From DAOUMF01 sp034408935 (GTDB lineage Bacteria; Chloroflexota; Dehalococcoidia; SM23-28-2; RBG-16-64-32): DNA of 56,162 nt. The DNA is taken from NCBI GenBank assembly GCA_034408935.1, contig DAOUMV010000016.1:1-56162 (forward strand), written 5' to 3'. A program made the position numbers and the translations under genes. Below, one piece after another: positions 40,040-48,776 of this stretch. The notes under the pieces are model-generated. The model was not told the DNA's origin, ran no database searches, and saw only the letters and a list, made by a program, of their open reading frames with translations. The stretch's first letter is position 1. Every line of letters begins with the position of its first letter.

Positions 40040-42493
40040 CTAGGACGCCTCCGCCGTGATGCGGCCCCAGAGCTCACTGACGCGCGTCGCCAGCGCCCGG
40101 TGCTCCGGCCGCTTCAGCTCCGGGTCGGTATCCAGGATGCGCGTCGCCTCCGCACGCGCCTGCTCTATCAGAGCCACATCTGTTAAACGCGCAACCTTCA
40201 GATCAGGCAAACCTGACTGCCGCGTGCCGAAGTACTCTCCCGGCCCGCGCAGGCGTAGGTCTTCCTCCGCCAGCTTGAAGCCGTCGTGCGTCGTCTCCAT
40301 GATGTGCAGCCGCTCCTGGGCCTCCTCCGAAGGATTCTCCGACAGCAGAAGGCAGTAGGCCTGCTCGCTGCTCCGGCGCACCCGCCCCCGGAACTGATGG
40401 ATCTGGGCCAGCCCGAAGCGGTCGGCACCCTCCACCAGCATCACGGTGGCGTTGGGGACGTCGATCCCCACCTCCACCACTGCCGTTGACACCAGCACGT
40501 CGAGAGCACCATCCCGGAAGGCCCGCATCTCCGCATCCTTCGCGCCCGGCGTCATGCGGCCGTGGAGCAGACCGAGACGCAGGTCCGGGAACACCCCCGA
40601 GCGCAGCCGCTCGTGCTCCTGCACCGCCGCTCGTGCCGCCACCGCCTCCGACTCCTCCACCAGCGGGCAGATGATGTACGCCTGTCGGCCAGCGCGCACC
40701 TGCTTGTGCAGGAAGTCGTAGGCCTGCTGTCGCTGGTCGGGGCGCAGGCGGTAGGTCTTCACCAGCGGGCGCCCGGGAGGCATCTCGTCTAGGACGGTGA
40801 CGTCGAGGTCGCCGTAAACTGTGAGGGCCAGGGTCCGGGGTATGGGCGTCGCCGTCATTACGAGCACGTGCGGGCTGGCCCCCTTCTGCCGCAGCGCCGC
40901 CCGCTGCTCCACCCCGAAGCGGTGCTGCTCGTCCACGACCACCAGCCCCAGCCGCTGGAACGACACCTCCCCCTGGATCAGCGCCTGCGTGCCGATGGCG
41001 ATGTCCGTCTCCCCCCGCGCGATGCTGTCCTGGGCCGCCCCCTTCTCCGAAGACGGCAGGCTCCCCCGCAGCAGCGTCACCCGCAGCGGCCTGTCCAAAT
41101 AGCCCGGCGAGAAGACATCCCGCCATAGCCCCTCCTCCCCACCCGACAGCAGCGTGCAGAATGTACGGTAGTGCTGCTCCGCCAGCACCTCCGTAGGGGC
41201 CATGATGGCGCCCTGATAGCCGCTGGCCACCGCCGCCAGCAACGCCATGGCCGCCACCACCGTCTTGCCGCTGCCCACGTCGCCTTCGAGGAGACGGTTC
41301 ATGGGCACGCTACGCCCCACGTCCCGCAGCACCTCGTCAACCGCTCGTCGCTGCGCCGCCGTCAGAGCGAAGGGCAGCGACTGCTCGAACCCGTCCCGAA
41401 CCGACCGCGGCAGCGCCAGCTCGGGCGCGGCGCCCACCCTCTGCCATAGCTGACGCCGTCGCACCACCCCCAGCTCTATATACAATAGCTCCTCCAGCGC
41501 GAAGCGCCTGCGCGCCTCCTCCGCCTGCCGCAATGAGTCCGGGGAATGTATTTCACGCATGGCCGGCGCCACCGGCAGCACTCCAAGACGCCCTCGCACG
41601 TCATCCGACAGCGTCTCCTCCAGGCGGTCGGCGAAAGTGTCCACAGCGTCCCTGGCCAGCCGTCGCACGAGCCGCTGGGGCAGGCCCTCCGTCCCCGGGT
41701 ATACAGGCACCAGCCTTCGCGTGTGCAGGGAGTCTCCCTCCAGCGGCTCCCACTCCGGGTTCTCCATCTGCTTGCGGCCACGGAACGCCGTTACCTTTCC
41801 ACTGAGAGCGACCTTCATGCCGTCCCGCAGTTGGCGCGCCACATATGTCTGGCCCCACCACACCACCCTCAGCATCCCCGTCTCGTCGCCGATGACCGCC
41901 TCGCTGGCCTTGCGGCGGCCTACCAGGCCGGCGCCGGCCGACCACACGTCGCCCAGCACCGTCTGCTCCTCCCCCACCACCAGCCCCGCGATCGGCCGCA
42001 CCTGCGAGAAGTCGTTGTAGCGGAACGGGAACAACCAGAGCAGGTCGCGCACCGTCTCCACGCCCAGCTTCCGAAGCTTGCCAGCGTAGGTGCGGCTCAC
42101 CCCCTTGAGCGTGTCCGTCGGCGACTCCAGCGTGCTCATGGCACGCGGCCGCGACCGTGCCGCCTCTCCACTCCCTCGTGGCTGTCGGCGCACCGGGGCG
42201 ACCTTCGAGTTTCGGGTTTCAATAGGCGGGGTGGGAGCATCGGGGATCGGCTCGGCCAGCGCCGCCTCCAGCTCTTCCACCACGCGCCGGCGCTGCACCG
42301 GGTGCAGCGCCCGATAACCCCGAGGAGGAAGGGCACGCAGCACCTGCTGGAATCGGTGGCCGGCCGGGACGGCCTGTTCGGCGAGGAAGTGTTTCAGGTA
42401 CGCGTCCAGGCCGCCTATGACCGACGTGTCCGCGAACCTCCGCGAGCGCTCAAGCGCCAGGACTTTGCGCAGCCTTTGTAGCGCCTCCGTCAA
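40040..42493 (-). CDS. recG: ATP-dependent DNA helicase RecG
   Basis: 817 residues, TTG start. After an N-terminal extension of roughly 120 residues (helical, then a Pro/Arg-rich linker), the wedge domain starts near TDTLKGVSRTYAGKLRKLGV. Helicase motifs are RLLEGDVGSGKTVVAAMALL (Walker A), VVDEQHRFGVEQR (Walker B), VLVMTATPIPRTLALTVYG, LVSTAVVEVGIDVPNATVML and QFRGRVRRSSEQAYCLLL. It remodels stalled replication forks. The N-terminal extension resembles RecG of Dehalococcoidia. It follows degV directly. Confidence 0.96.
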   Translation of the reverse strand: MTEALQRLRKVLALERSRRFADTSVIGGLDAYLKHFLAEQAVPAGHRFQQVLRALPPRGYRALHPVQRRRVVEELEAALAEPIPDAPTPPIETRNSKVAPVRRQPRGSGEAARSRPRAMSTLESPTDTLKGVSRTYAGKLRKLGVETVRDLLWLFPFRYNDFSQVRPIAGLVVGEEQTVLGDVWSAGAGLVGRRKASEAVIGDETGMLRVVWWGQTYVARQLRDGMKVALSGKVTAFRGRKQMENPEWEPLEGDSLHTRRLVPVYPGTEGLPQRLVRRLARDAVDTFADRLEETLSDDVRGRLGVLPVAPAMREIHSPDSLRQAEEARRRFALEELLYIELGVVRRRQLWQRVGAAPELALPRSVRDGFEQSLPFALTAAQRRAVDEVLRDVGRSVPMNRLLEGDVGSGKTVVAAMALLAAVASGYQGAIMAPTEVLAEQHYRTFCTLLSGGEEGLWRDVFSPGYLDRPLRVTLLRGSLPSSEKGAAQDSIARGETDIAIGTQALIQGEVSFQRLGLVVVDEQHRFGVEQRAALRQKGASPHVLVMTATPIPRTLALTVYGDLDVTVLDEMPPGRPLVKTYRLRPDQRQQAYDFLHKQVRAGRQAYIICPLVEESEAVAARAAVQEHERLRSGVFPDLRLGLLHGRMTPGAKDAEMRAFRDGALDVLVSTAVVEVGIDVPNATVMLVEGADRFGLAQIHQFRGRVRRSSEQAYCLLLSENPSEEAQERLHIMETTHDGFKLAEEDLRLRGPGEYFGTRQSGLPDLKVARLTDVALIEQARAEATRILDTDPELKRPEHRALATRVSELWGRITAEAS

Positions 42494-42500
42494 GCGGCTA

Positions 42501-43343
42501 CTATTCCCCCTCGAGTACGCCGAGACCGAGGACGCCCGGCCCCGCGTGGGCGCCGATCACCGGGCCTACCCGCGTGACTAAGATGTTCACATGCGGCAGG
42601 ACCGCCTGCAGCCGCCGCTGGAAGTCGTGCGCGTCCTGAGGGTTGGTGGAATAGCCGAGGGCCACCTCCCGGACGTTGGGGCATGAAGTGGCGATCTGAA
42701 ACAGCCGCTCTATGGCACGGCCTTTCGTTCTTACCCGCTCCTCCGGATGGACCTCGCCGTCCCGCAGGGAGAGCAGCGGCTTCACCCGCAACATCGTCCC
42801 TAGGAACGCCCTCGCCCTCCCGATTCGGCCCCCCCGCCGCAAGAACTCCAGCGTGTCCACCATCACATAGATGCGGAGACGCTGTACCGTGCTCTCCACC
42901 GCCGCCTTGACTCGCTCGATATTCCCGCCTTCCCGCGCTACCCGAGCCGCCGCCAGGGTGGCGAAAGTCAGGCCCAGGGAGACCAGCTGCGAATCGACTA
43001 CCTCTATCCGCGCGCCGCGGTCGGCCAGGATCTGGGCCGCCTGGCGGGCGTTGTCGCAGGTGGCGGACAGCTTGGACGAAATGTGTACGGAGACGATCTT
43101 GTTCGTCTCCTTCAACAGCGGCTCGTACACCTCCAGGAAATCTCCCACTGAGGGAGCCGAGGTGGTGGCCAGTTCCTTGCCACGGATTAGCTTGTCGTAG
43201 AACAGGTCGTGGCTGATATCGATCCCCTCGCGGAACACCTCCTCACCGAAGATGACGCTTAGGGGGACGACGGAGATGCCGAGATCGTGAGCGAAGCTCG
43301 GAGGCAGGTCTGCGGTGCTATCTGTGACGATGCGAACGGCCAA
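42501..43343 (-). CDS. fakB: DegV/FakB-type fatty acid-binding protein
   Basis: 280 residues from a TTG (LAVRIVTDSTADLPPSFAHD) with AAGGAG 5 nt upstream; an upstream GTG at 43376 lacks a ribosome binding site. It is a DegV-family protein: VTDSTADLPPSF (about 4-15), ISVVPLSVIFGEEVFREGID, TTSAPSVGDFLEVYEPL, VHISSKLSATCDNARQAAQI and VVDSQLVSLGLTF. FakB proteins hold a fatty acid for phosphorylation by FakA, which is encoded just upstream (43399-45051). Gene order fakA-degV-recG resembles Firmicutes. Confidence 0.9.
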   Translation of the reverse strand: MAVRIVTDSTADLPPSFAHDLGISVVPLSVIFGEEVFREGIDISHDLFYDKLIRGKELATTSAPSVGDFLEVYEPLLKETNKIVSVHISSKLSATCDNARQAAQILADRGARIEVVDSQLVSLGLTFATLAAARVAREGGNIERVKAAVESTVQRLRIYVMVDTLEFLRRGGRIGRARAFLGTMLRVKPLLSLRDGEVHPEERVRTKGRAIERLFQIATSCPNVREVALGYSTNPQDAHDFQRRLQAVLPHVNILVTRVGPVIGAHAGPGVLGLGVLEGE

Positions 43344-43398
43344 ATGGCTCTCCTTAACGGGGAGTATAGCAGCCACCGCCGCTCGTTTGGAACGGGCA

Positions 43399-45051
43399 CT
43401 ACTCTACGGAGACGATGTAGTCGTAATGCGGCTGGCCCCCGTAGACGACCTCCACATCGTACTTGGGAAACGCCTCCCGGATCCGATCGCCCAGCGATTC
43501 CGCCTGCGTCTGCCGGGTGTCCGCTCCGTAGTACAGGGTGATCAGGCTGGCGCCCCCGGCCTCCAAGCCTTCCAGGGCCTGCAGCACGCCCTCTTCGGCC
43601 GTCTCCGCCGCCAGCTTGAGCTCATCATTCACGATGGCGATAATCTGACCTTCACGCACCTTCACCCCGCCCACGCTGGTGGAGCGCACCGCTCGGCAGA
43701 CCTCCACCTCCTGCACCCCAGATAGCGCCTCCTCCATCGCCTCCACGTTGGCCTCCAAGTCGTGGTCCTGGTTAAGGGCCAGCAGGGCGGCGATGCCCTG
43801 GGGGATGGAGCGCGTCTCCACCACTCGCAGCCGCTTCTCGGCCAGCTCCACCGCCTGCTTCGCCGCCATGATGATGTTCTTATCGTTGGGCAGGACGATG
43901 ACGTCGTCCGCCGGGCAGGCGGCTACGGCGTCCAGGATGTCACGCGTGCTCGGGTTCATCGTCGGCCCGCCGGACACCACGCGAGTACAGCCCACGCTAC
44001 GGAACACCGTGGCCATCCCCTCCCCAGCAGCCACCGCCACCGTCGAGATCGACTCCGGCTGGGCCTCCACCGTCGCCCGCACTTCGTGCATCTCCAGGAA
44101 GCGATCAGCCCGCTCTTGGTTATTCTCCACACTCACCTGGAGCAGCGAGCCCACGCCCGTGCCGTGACTCAACGCCGCCCCGGGGTCGTCCGTGTGCAGG
44201 TGCACCCTCACCAGCCGCTCGTCACCCACCACCAGGACCGAGTCGCCCAGCTCCAGCATCCGCTTCCGCACTGAGTCCGGGTCCAGCTCCCGGCCGCCGA
44301 TGAGCAGGTTCGTGCAGTACCCGTAGAGCGACTCCTCCTGCTCGTGCAATTGGGAGGTCACCGCCAGCCATTCCTGACCCACCTGGCCTTCCCGGACCGC
44401 CGCGGCCACCTCCATCGCCTCTCCCTTCAGGTGGCGGGCCATGCCGTCCAGGAGGACCAGCAACCCCTTGCCCCCAGCGTCCACCACCCCCGCCTCGGCC
44501 AGCACCGGCAGCAGCGTCGGCGTGCGCTCCAGGCTCTCCGAGGCCGCCTCCACCGTCGCCTCCAGCACGCCGACGATGTCCCGCTCCCCCGAATCCAGCG
44601 CCCGCCGCCCCGCCTCGCCGGCCTCCCTCATCACCGTGAGGATCGTCCCCTCCGCCGGCTTGGTGACCGCCTTGTAAGCCGCGGCTGCGCCTTCGTCCAT
44701 CCCACGTATCCAGGTGTCGGCATCGATCTCCTCCACCTCACCCACGGCCCGCGCCATGCCGCGAATGATCTGGGAAAGGATCACGCCGGAGTTGCCGCGC
44801 GCCCCCATGAGCGCGCCCCGCGACATCGTCGCCATGATCGCACCGGCCCCCTCTTCGCGGGAGCGCCGCGCCTCCTCGACGACCGAGCGCATCGTGAGAT
44901 ACATGTTAGTGCCGGTGTCGCCGTCCGGCACAGGGAAGACGTTGATGGCGTTCACGGAGTCGGCGTGCTTCTCCAGCCAGGTGGCGGCGGCGGCGAACAT
45001 ATCGCGCAACTGGCTGCCGGACAGGGACTGGACGCTTACGCGGGTGGGCAT
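43399..45051 (-). CDS. fakA: Fatty acid kinase catalytic subunit (DAK2, FakA/YloV)
   Basis: 550 residues. The DAK2 nucleotide site is clear: NAINVFPVPDGDTGTNMYLT (about 37-56) and RGALMGARGNSGVILSQIIR (about 80-99). The middle and C-terminal parts match YloV (LGDSVLVVGDERLVRVHLHT, GGPTMNPSTRDILDAVAACP, LPNDKNIIMAAKQAVELA). FakA phosphorylates the fatty acid bound to FakB for phospholipid synthesis. No good ribosome binding site precedes the ATG. The upstream divergent region with rpmB has two palindromic elements. Confidence 0.93.
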   Translation of the reverse strand: MPTRVSVQSLSGSQLRDMFAAAATWLEKHADSVNAINVFPVPDGDTGTNMYLTMRSVVEEARRSREEGAGAIMATMSRGALMGARGNSGVILSQIIRGMARAVGEVEEIDADTWIRGMDEGAAAAYKAVTKPAEGTILTVMREAGEAGRRALDSGERDIVGVLEATVEAASESLERTPTLLPVLAEAGVVDAGGKGLLVLLDGMARHLKGEAMEVAAAVREGQVGQEWLAVTSQLHEQEESLYGYCTNLLIGGRELDPDSVRKRMLELGDSVLVVGDERLVRVHLHTDDPGAALSHGTGVGSLLQVSVENNQERADRFLEMHEVRATVEAQPESISTVAVAAGEGMATVFRSVGCTRVVSGGPTMNPSTRDILDAVAACPADDVIVLPNDKNIIMAAKQAVELAEKRLRVVETRSIPQGIAALLALNQDHDLEANVEAMEEALSGVQEVEVCRAVRSTSVGGVKVREGQIIAIVNDELKLAAETAEEGVLQALEGLEAGGASLITLYYGADTRQTQAESLGDRIREAFPKYDVEVVYGGQPHYDYIVSVE

Positions 45052-45315
45052 GGTGGATTGAAAGTCACTTCGAAACCGGCCGGGGCCGCTCCTTGATCGC
45101 AGCTACAGTAGCTGCAAGGCAGACCTAGAAGCCTGCCTGCCGGTAGGCAGGGTCTGCAGCCACAAGGCTCATCTCTCACGGCATCTAGCACGACATCTAG
45201 AATACGCCTGTGAGCCCGGTCAGGGAAGCCGCAGGGGCGGGCCCGCCTTGCCGCCGGCCAATGCGGATGCTATGATGCGCATTGCTGCATTCTAACACAG
45301 GTAAGGGCGAGCTAG
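45052..45315. promoter_or_regulatory. Divergent fakA/rpmB region with palindromes and rpmB promoter
   Basis: 264 bp. On the plus strand TTGCCG (45248-45253), a 17-bp spacer and TATGAT (45271-45276, with a TGC extension) form the rpmB promoter. GCAGCTAC-A-GTAGCTGC at 45099-45115 is a perfect odd palindrome, 48 bp from the fakA start and a candidate operator. A nested inverted repeat (GCAGACC at 45119-45125 with GGTCTGC at 45151-45157) surrounds a dispersed repeat copy. No gene seen inside. Confidence 0.6.
45132..45151 (+). repeat. Dispersed palindromic repeat, copy 1
   Basis: CCTGCCTGCCGGTAGGCAGG, an imperfect palindrome whose 6-bp ends (CCTGCC/GGCAGG) pair. A second copy, inverted and with one change, lies at 47608-47627. 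Both lie in intergenic promoter regions. Confidence 0.65.
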
Positions 45316-45525
45316 ATGGCCAGATGCGACGTCTGCGGCAAGGGCACCACCTTCGGCCGCAACATCAGACACAAGCACTCGGGGCGCTGGGTACGCAGGG
45401 CCCCGAAGACGAACCGTACGTTCAAGGCCAACGTACAGAAGAAGACGTTCGTCGTCGAAGGCCAGCCCATCCGGCTGAACATCTGCACCCGCTGCCTGCG
45501 CACGCAGCTCAAGCTTGCGGTGTAA
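45316..45525 (+). CDS. rpmB: Ribosomal protein bL28
   Basis: 69 residues. ARCDVCGKGTTFGRNIRHKH, then VQKKTFVVEGQPIRLNICTR and CLRTQL are bL28. Two Cys pairs (CDVC and CTRC) indicate the zinc-binding form. Good promoter at 45248-45276. The 3' end is 6 bp from the convergent rpe stop. Confidence 0.95.
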   Translation: MARCDVCGKGTTFGRNIRHKHSGRWVRRAPKTNRTFKANVQKKTFVVEGQPIRLNICTRCLRTQLKLAV

Positions 45526-45531
45526 GCCCCC

Positions 45532-46209
45532 TCACCTCGCTTCCGTCGCCAGCGCCTCCTTCAGCCGCGCCATGTTCTCCGTCACCGAGGCGCTGTCGTT
45601 GAATACGGCCGAGGCCGCCACTAGCACGTTCGCCCCCGCCGCCGCACACACTCCCGCGTTCTCCACCTTCACCCCGCCGTCCACCTCGATCTCCGTCGCC
45701 TGACCAGGCCCGTCGATCATCTCCCGCAGACGCCGCACCTTGGGCAGCGCCCCCTCGATGAACTTCTGGCCGCTCCAGCCGGGGTTCACGCTCATCACGA
45801 TCACCTGATCCAGTTCCGGCAGCAGCGACTCCAGGGCGCTCACCGGCGTCCCCGGGTTGATGCAGGCCCCCGCCAGCTTCCCCCTTCCCCGCACCTCCTG
45901 CGAGATCCGGTGCAGGTGGGGTGTCGCCTCCACGTGCACGTTGATGATATCTCCGCCGGCGTCCATGAACGCTCCGATGTGCCGCTCCGGCGCCTCGATC
46001 ATCAGGTGGATGTCCAGCGTCAGCCCGGTCACCCGCCGCACAGCCTCCACGATGGGGGTCCCCAGCGAGATCACCGGCACGAAGCGGCCGTCCATGACGT
46101 CGATGTGGATATAGTCCGCCCCGGCGGCTTCCGCCTCCCGCACCAGCTCCCCCAGCCGCGCGAAGTCCGCCGAGAGTATCGAAGGCGCCAGCTTGACCCC
46201 ACCGATCAT
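45532..46209 (-). CDS. rpe: Ribulose-phosphate 3-epimerase
   Basis: 225 residues, TIM barrel. KLAPSILSADFARLGELVRE (about 7-26), DYIHIDVMDGRFVPVISLG (metal His/Asp), DIHLMIEAPERHI, VMSVNPGWSGQKFIEG and EIEVDGGVKVENAGVCAAAG are typical. It interconverts ribulose-5-phosphate and xylulose-5-phosphate. The gene overlaps the argH stop by ATGA, so it is translationally coupled to arginine genes, an unusual partner. Confidence 0.94.
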   Translation of the reverse strand: MIGGVKLAPSILSADFARLGELVREAEAAGADYIHIDVMDGRFVPVISLGTPIVEAVRRVTGLTLDIHLMIEAPERHIGAFMDAGGDIINVHVEATPHLHRISQEVRGRGKLAGACINPGTPVSALESLLPELDQVIVMSVNPGWSGQKFIEGALPKVRRLREMIDGPGQATEIEVDGGVKVENAGVCAAAGANVLVAASAVFNDSASVTENMARLKEALATEAR

Positions 46210-47591
46210 CGCCTGCCCTCCAGCCGCTCTCGCGCCCGCTTCAGCGCCGCCTCCACCTGCCGCGGCGACGTGCCCCCAGGCGCGTCCCGCGCCTCGATGG
46301 CCGATCGCAGGTCCAGCGACAGCACGTCCTCCTCGAACGCCGCGGAGAAGCGACGGTACTCCTCCATCGACAGATCCGACAGGGTCTTACCCTCCATCTG
46401 GGCGTAGCGGACCAGCTCCGCCACCGCCTGGTGCGCGTCGCGGAAGGGGACGCCCTTCCGCACGAGATAGTCCGCCACGTCCGTTGCCAGCACGTAGGAG
46501 CCCTGCACGGCCGCCTCCGGTAGCAGCGGGTCCACCCGCAACGCCGACACCATCGCCGCCATTACCTCCAGCGTCGCCGTGACCGTGTCCACCGTGTCGA
46601 ACAGCGGCTGCTTGTCTTCTTGAAGATCGCGGTTATAGGCCAGGGGGAGCCCCTTCAGGGTGGCCAGTATGGCCATCAGGTTGCCGTACACGCGCCCGGT
46701 CTTACCGCGGGCCAGCTCGGCCACGTCCGGATTGCGCTTCTGCGGCATGATACTGGAGCCTGTGGCGAACTCCTCCGGCAGGCCGATGAAGCCAAACTCG
46801 TCGCTGGCCCAGAGCACGATCTCCTCCGCCAGCCGCGACAGGTGCATCATCGTCATCGCCGCCGCCGCCTGGAACTCCACCACGAAGTCGCGGTCGGCGA
46901 CGGCGTCCACGCTGTTCTCGGCCAGCCGCGAGAACCCCAGATCACGGGCCACGGACTCCCGGTCGATGGGGTAGGGCACCCCCGCCAGGGCGCCGGAGCC
47001 CAGCGGCAGGACGTCGGCCCGCCTACGGCAGTCAGCGAATCGCTCCTTATCCCGCTCCAGCATCTCGAAGTAGGCAAGGAGGTGGTGCGCCAGCAGGAGG
47101 GGTTGCGCCCGCTGGAGGTGCGTGTAGCCGGGCATGATCACGTCCTGGTTGGCCTCGGCCAGCGCCAGCAGCGCCGTCTGCACAGCCTTGATACCGCTGC
47201 CCGCATCGTCGCACGCCTCCATGACGAACAGACGCATGTCCGTCGCGATCTGGTCGTTGCGGGAGCGAGCGGTGTGCAGTCGGCCCGCCGCCTCGCCGAT
47301 CTTCTCCTTGAGCTGGGCCTCGATGTTCAGGTGGATGTCCTCCAGTTCCCGATGGAAGGGGAACTCGCCGCGCTCGATCTCCGCCCTTATCTCCTCCAGC
47401 CCCCGCACCATCACCTCCGCGTCGTCGCCGGCGATGATCCCCTGCCTAGCCAGCATGCGGGCATGGGCTATCGAGGCGGCGATGTCGTGACGGTACAGCC
47501 GCCGGTCAAAGGCGATGGAGGCCGTATAGTCTAGGGCCCGGCTGTCCAGACCGCGGGCCGTGGGGCTGTCAGGCGAAGTCTTCTCAGCCAT
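46206..47591 (-). CDS. argH: Argininosuccinate lyase
   Basis: 461 residues, complete. Markers are HTARSRNDQIATDMRLF (about 106-122), HLQRAQPLLLAHHLLAYFEM (about 157-176) and the signature GSSIMPQKRNPDVAELARGK (about 273-292). It releases arginine and fumarate in the last biosynthetic step. TATAAT (47601-47606, minus strand) lies exactly 9 nt before the ATG and there is no ribosome binding site, so the transcript looks leaderless. It is separated from argG by two unrelated genes. Confidence 0.95.
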   Translation of the reverse strand: MAEKTSPDSPTARGLDSRALDYTASIAFDRRLYRHDIAASIAHARMLARQGIIAGDDAEVMVRGLEEIRAEIERGEFPFHRELEDIHLNIEAQLKEKIGEAAGRLHTARSRNDQIATDMRLFVMEACDDAGSGIKAVQTALLALAEANQDVIMPGYTHLQRAQPLLLAHHLLAYFEMLERDKERFADCRRRADVLPLGSGALAGVPYPIDRESVARDLGFSRLAENSVDAVADRDFVVEFQAAAAMTMMHLSRLAEEIVLWASDEFGFIGLPEEFATGSSIMPQKRNPDVAELARGKTGRVYGNLMAILATLKGLPLAYNRDLQEDKQPLFDTVDTVTATLEVMAAMVSALRVDPLLPEAAVQGSYVLATDVADYLVRKGVPFRDAHQAVAELVRYAQMEGKTLSDLSMEEYRRFSAAFEEDVLSLDLRSAIEARDAPGGTSPRQVEAALKRARERLEGRR

Positions 47592-47600
47592 CGTGAGGCC

Positions 47601-47627
47601 ATTATAGCCTGCCCACCGGCAGGCAGG
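47601..47627 (-). promoter_or_regulatory. argH -10 box next to dispersed palindromic repeat copy 2
   Basis: On the minus strand TATAAT (47601-47606) is 9 nt before the argH ATG. Directly upstream, 47608-47627 reads CCTGCCTGCCGGTGGGCAGG, the inverted copy of the repeat at 45132-45151 with one difference. The repeat occupies the spacer and -35 area, so no -35 hexamer exists. Confidence 0.6.
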
Positions 47628-47678
47628 CGCGGCAGACTCAGCCGCCCCGACTAAGGGGCGCCTCGAGGGAGAAGCGTC

Positions 47679-48470
47679 TCATTTCAAGCTGCTGTCCGTG
47701 AAGGGCGGCAGCCCCCGTATCTCGCCGACGCTGTCGATAGTGTAGTCCGGCCGCGCGCTGCCCTCCACCTCGGGCGGGTCCGACCCGGCCTCCACCGGCT
47801 CGTCCAGGGGCGGCCGACGCCAGATCGCGGTCATCCCCACCGCCTTGGCGCCCTCGACGTCAGCCCGAAGACTATCCCCCACCATCGCCGTCTCCTCCGG
47901 CGCCAGGTTCATCGCCTCCAGAGCATACTCGAAGATGCGCGGGTGCGGCTTCATGTAGCCGACGTCGCAGGACACGGCCACCACCTCAAACAGCTCGGCC
48001 AGGCCCAGGTCCCGCAGCTCCTGCCAGAAGCGCGGGCCGCCGTAGCCACGGTTAGTCACGGAGCCCAAGCGAAAGCCTCTGCCTGCCAGCCACTGCAACG
48101 TCTCCAGGGAGTCCGGGAACAGCGTGCGCCCCAGAAACTGCCCGCCCAGGTTCCAGACCTCCCACAACTCCTCCCCCTGCTCCGGCGTCAGCTCCAACCC
48201 GTGGCGGGCCGCCACCCGCCGGCAGATCTCCGGGTAGCCGGGATCGATGCTGTCGCCGTTGAAGGCGCGGGCCGTCTCCAGCTCCATCCCCATCCGGATA
48301 TCGCGAGCCAGGAACATGCGCTGAGGGGTGACCTCCTCGCCCCAGCTCTCCACCAGCTTCGACACGCGCCTCCCGGTCTCGCCGCGGATCACGTCCAGCG
48401 GCGGCATGCTAGGAAAGTGCCACAGCGTATCGCCCAGATCGAACAACACGGCTGCGATACGAGGGGTCAT
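47679..48470 (-). CDS. HAD-superfamily hydrolase
   Basis: 263 residues from the ATG overlapping the DUF7662-like stop. Haloacid-dehalogenase motifs are LFDLGDTLWHF (Asp nucleophile and second acid, about 9-19), SVTNRG (motif II), VGYMKPHPRIFEYAL (motif III Lys) and AMVGDSLRADVEGAKAVGMT (motif IV). A helical cap lies between motifs I and II. The substrate is unknown; phosphoglycolate-type phosphatases are similar. It lies inside the arginine gene cluster between argG and argH. Confidence 0.85.
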   Translation of the reverse strand: MTPRIAAVLFDLGDTLWHFPSMPPLDVIRGETGRRVSKLVESWGEEVTPQRMFLARDIRMGMELETARAFNGDSIDPGYPEICRRVAARHGLELTPEQGEELWEVWNLGGQFLGRTLFPDSLETLQWLAGRGFRLGSVTNRGYGGPRFWQELRDLGLAELFEVVAVSCDVGYMKPHPRIFEYALEAMNLAPEETAMVGDSLRADVEGAKAVGMTAIWRRPPLDEPVEAGSDPPEVEGSARPDYTIDSVGEIRGLPPFTDSSLK

Positions 48471-48715
48471 GACGCCCGGATGAAGGTGACCACCCCGCGC
48501 GCCAGGTCGACCTTGAACACGCGCCACCCGGCCGCCCGCCAGGCGACGGCCTGCACGTGATAGCTGTCGTTTCCCCACCAGGAGCGGTGCTGGCGGGCCG
48601 ACATGGGCAGCGCCTTTTCCGTCACGTCCTCGATCTGCGCGAACGATAGAATGACAGTCCCCTCCGTCCGAGGCGAATCCTCGAGGAACTTAGCCAGTGG
48701 ATCGTACTTGGCCAT
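48467..48715 (-). CDS. DUF7662-like small protein
   Basis: 82 residues from MAKYDPLAKFLED, with AGGA 6 nt upstream. The plan, a start with YDPLAKFLE, an LSFAQIEDVTEKALPMSARQ stretch, HRSWWGNDS and AAGWRVFKVDLARGVVTFIR, fits small winged proteins annotated as DUF7662. No biochemical role is known to me. Its own extended -10 box is at 48741-48749. The stop overlaps the HAD start. Confidence 0.7.
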   Translation of the reverse strand: MAKYDPLAKFLEDSPRTEGTVILSFAQIEDVTEKALPMSARQHRSWWGNDSYHVQAVAWRAAGWRVFKVDLARGVVTFIRAS

Positions 48716-48740
48716 GACCATTCCTGCCAGGGTATCTTTA

Positions 48741-48749
48741 ATTCTAGCA
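48741..48749 (-). promoter_or_regulatory. Extended -10 promoter for the DUF7662-HAD pair
   Basis: TGC-TAGAAT on the minus strand, 25 nt before the ATG at 48715. The same 9-mer is present before argS. It may let this pair be expressed independently of the argC attenuator. Confidence 0.5.
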
Positions 48750-48776
48750 GAGAGCGGTGATGCGAGAGGTCATCGG

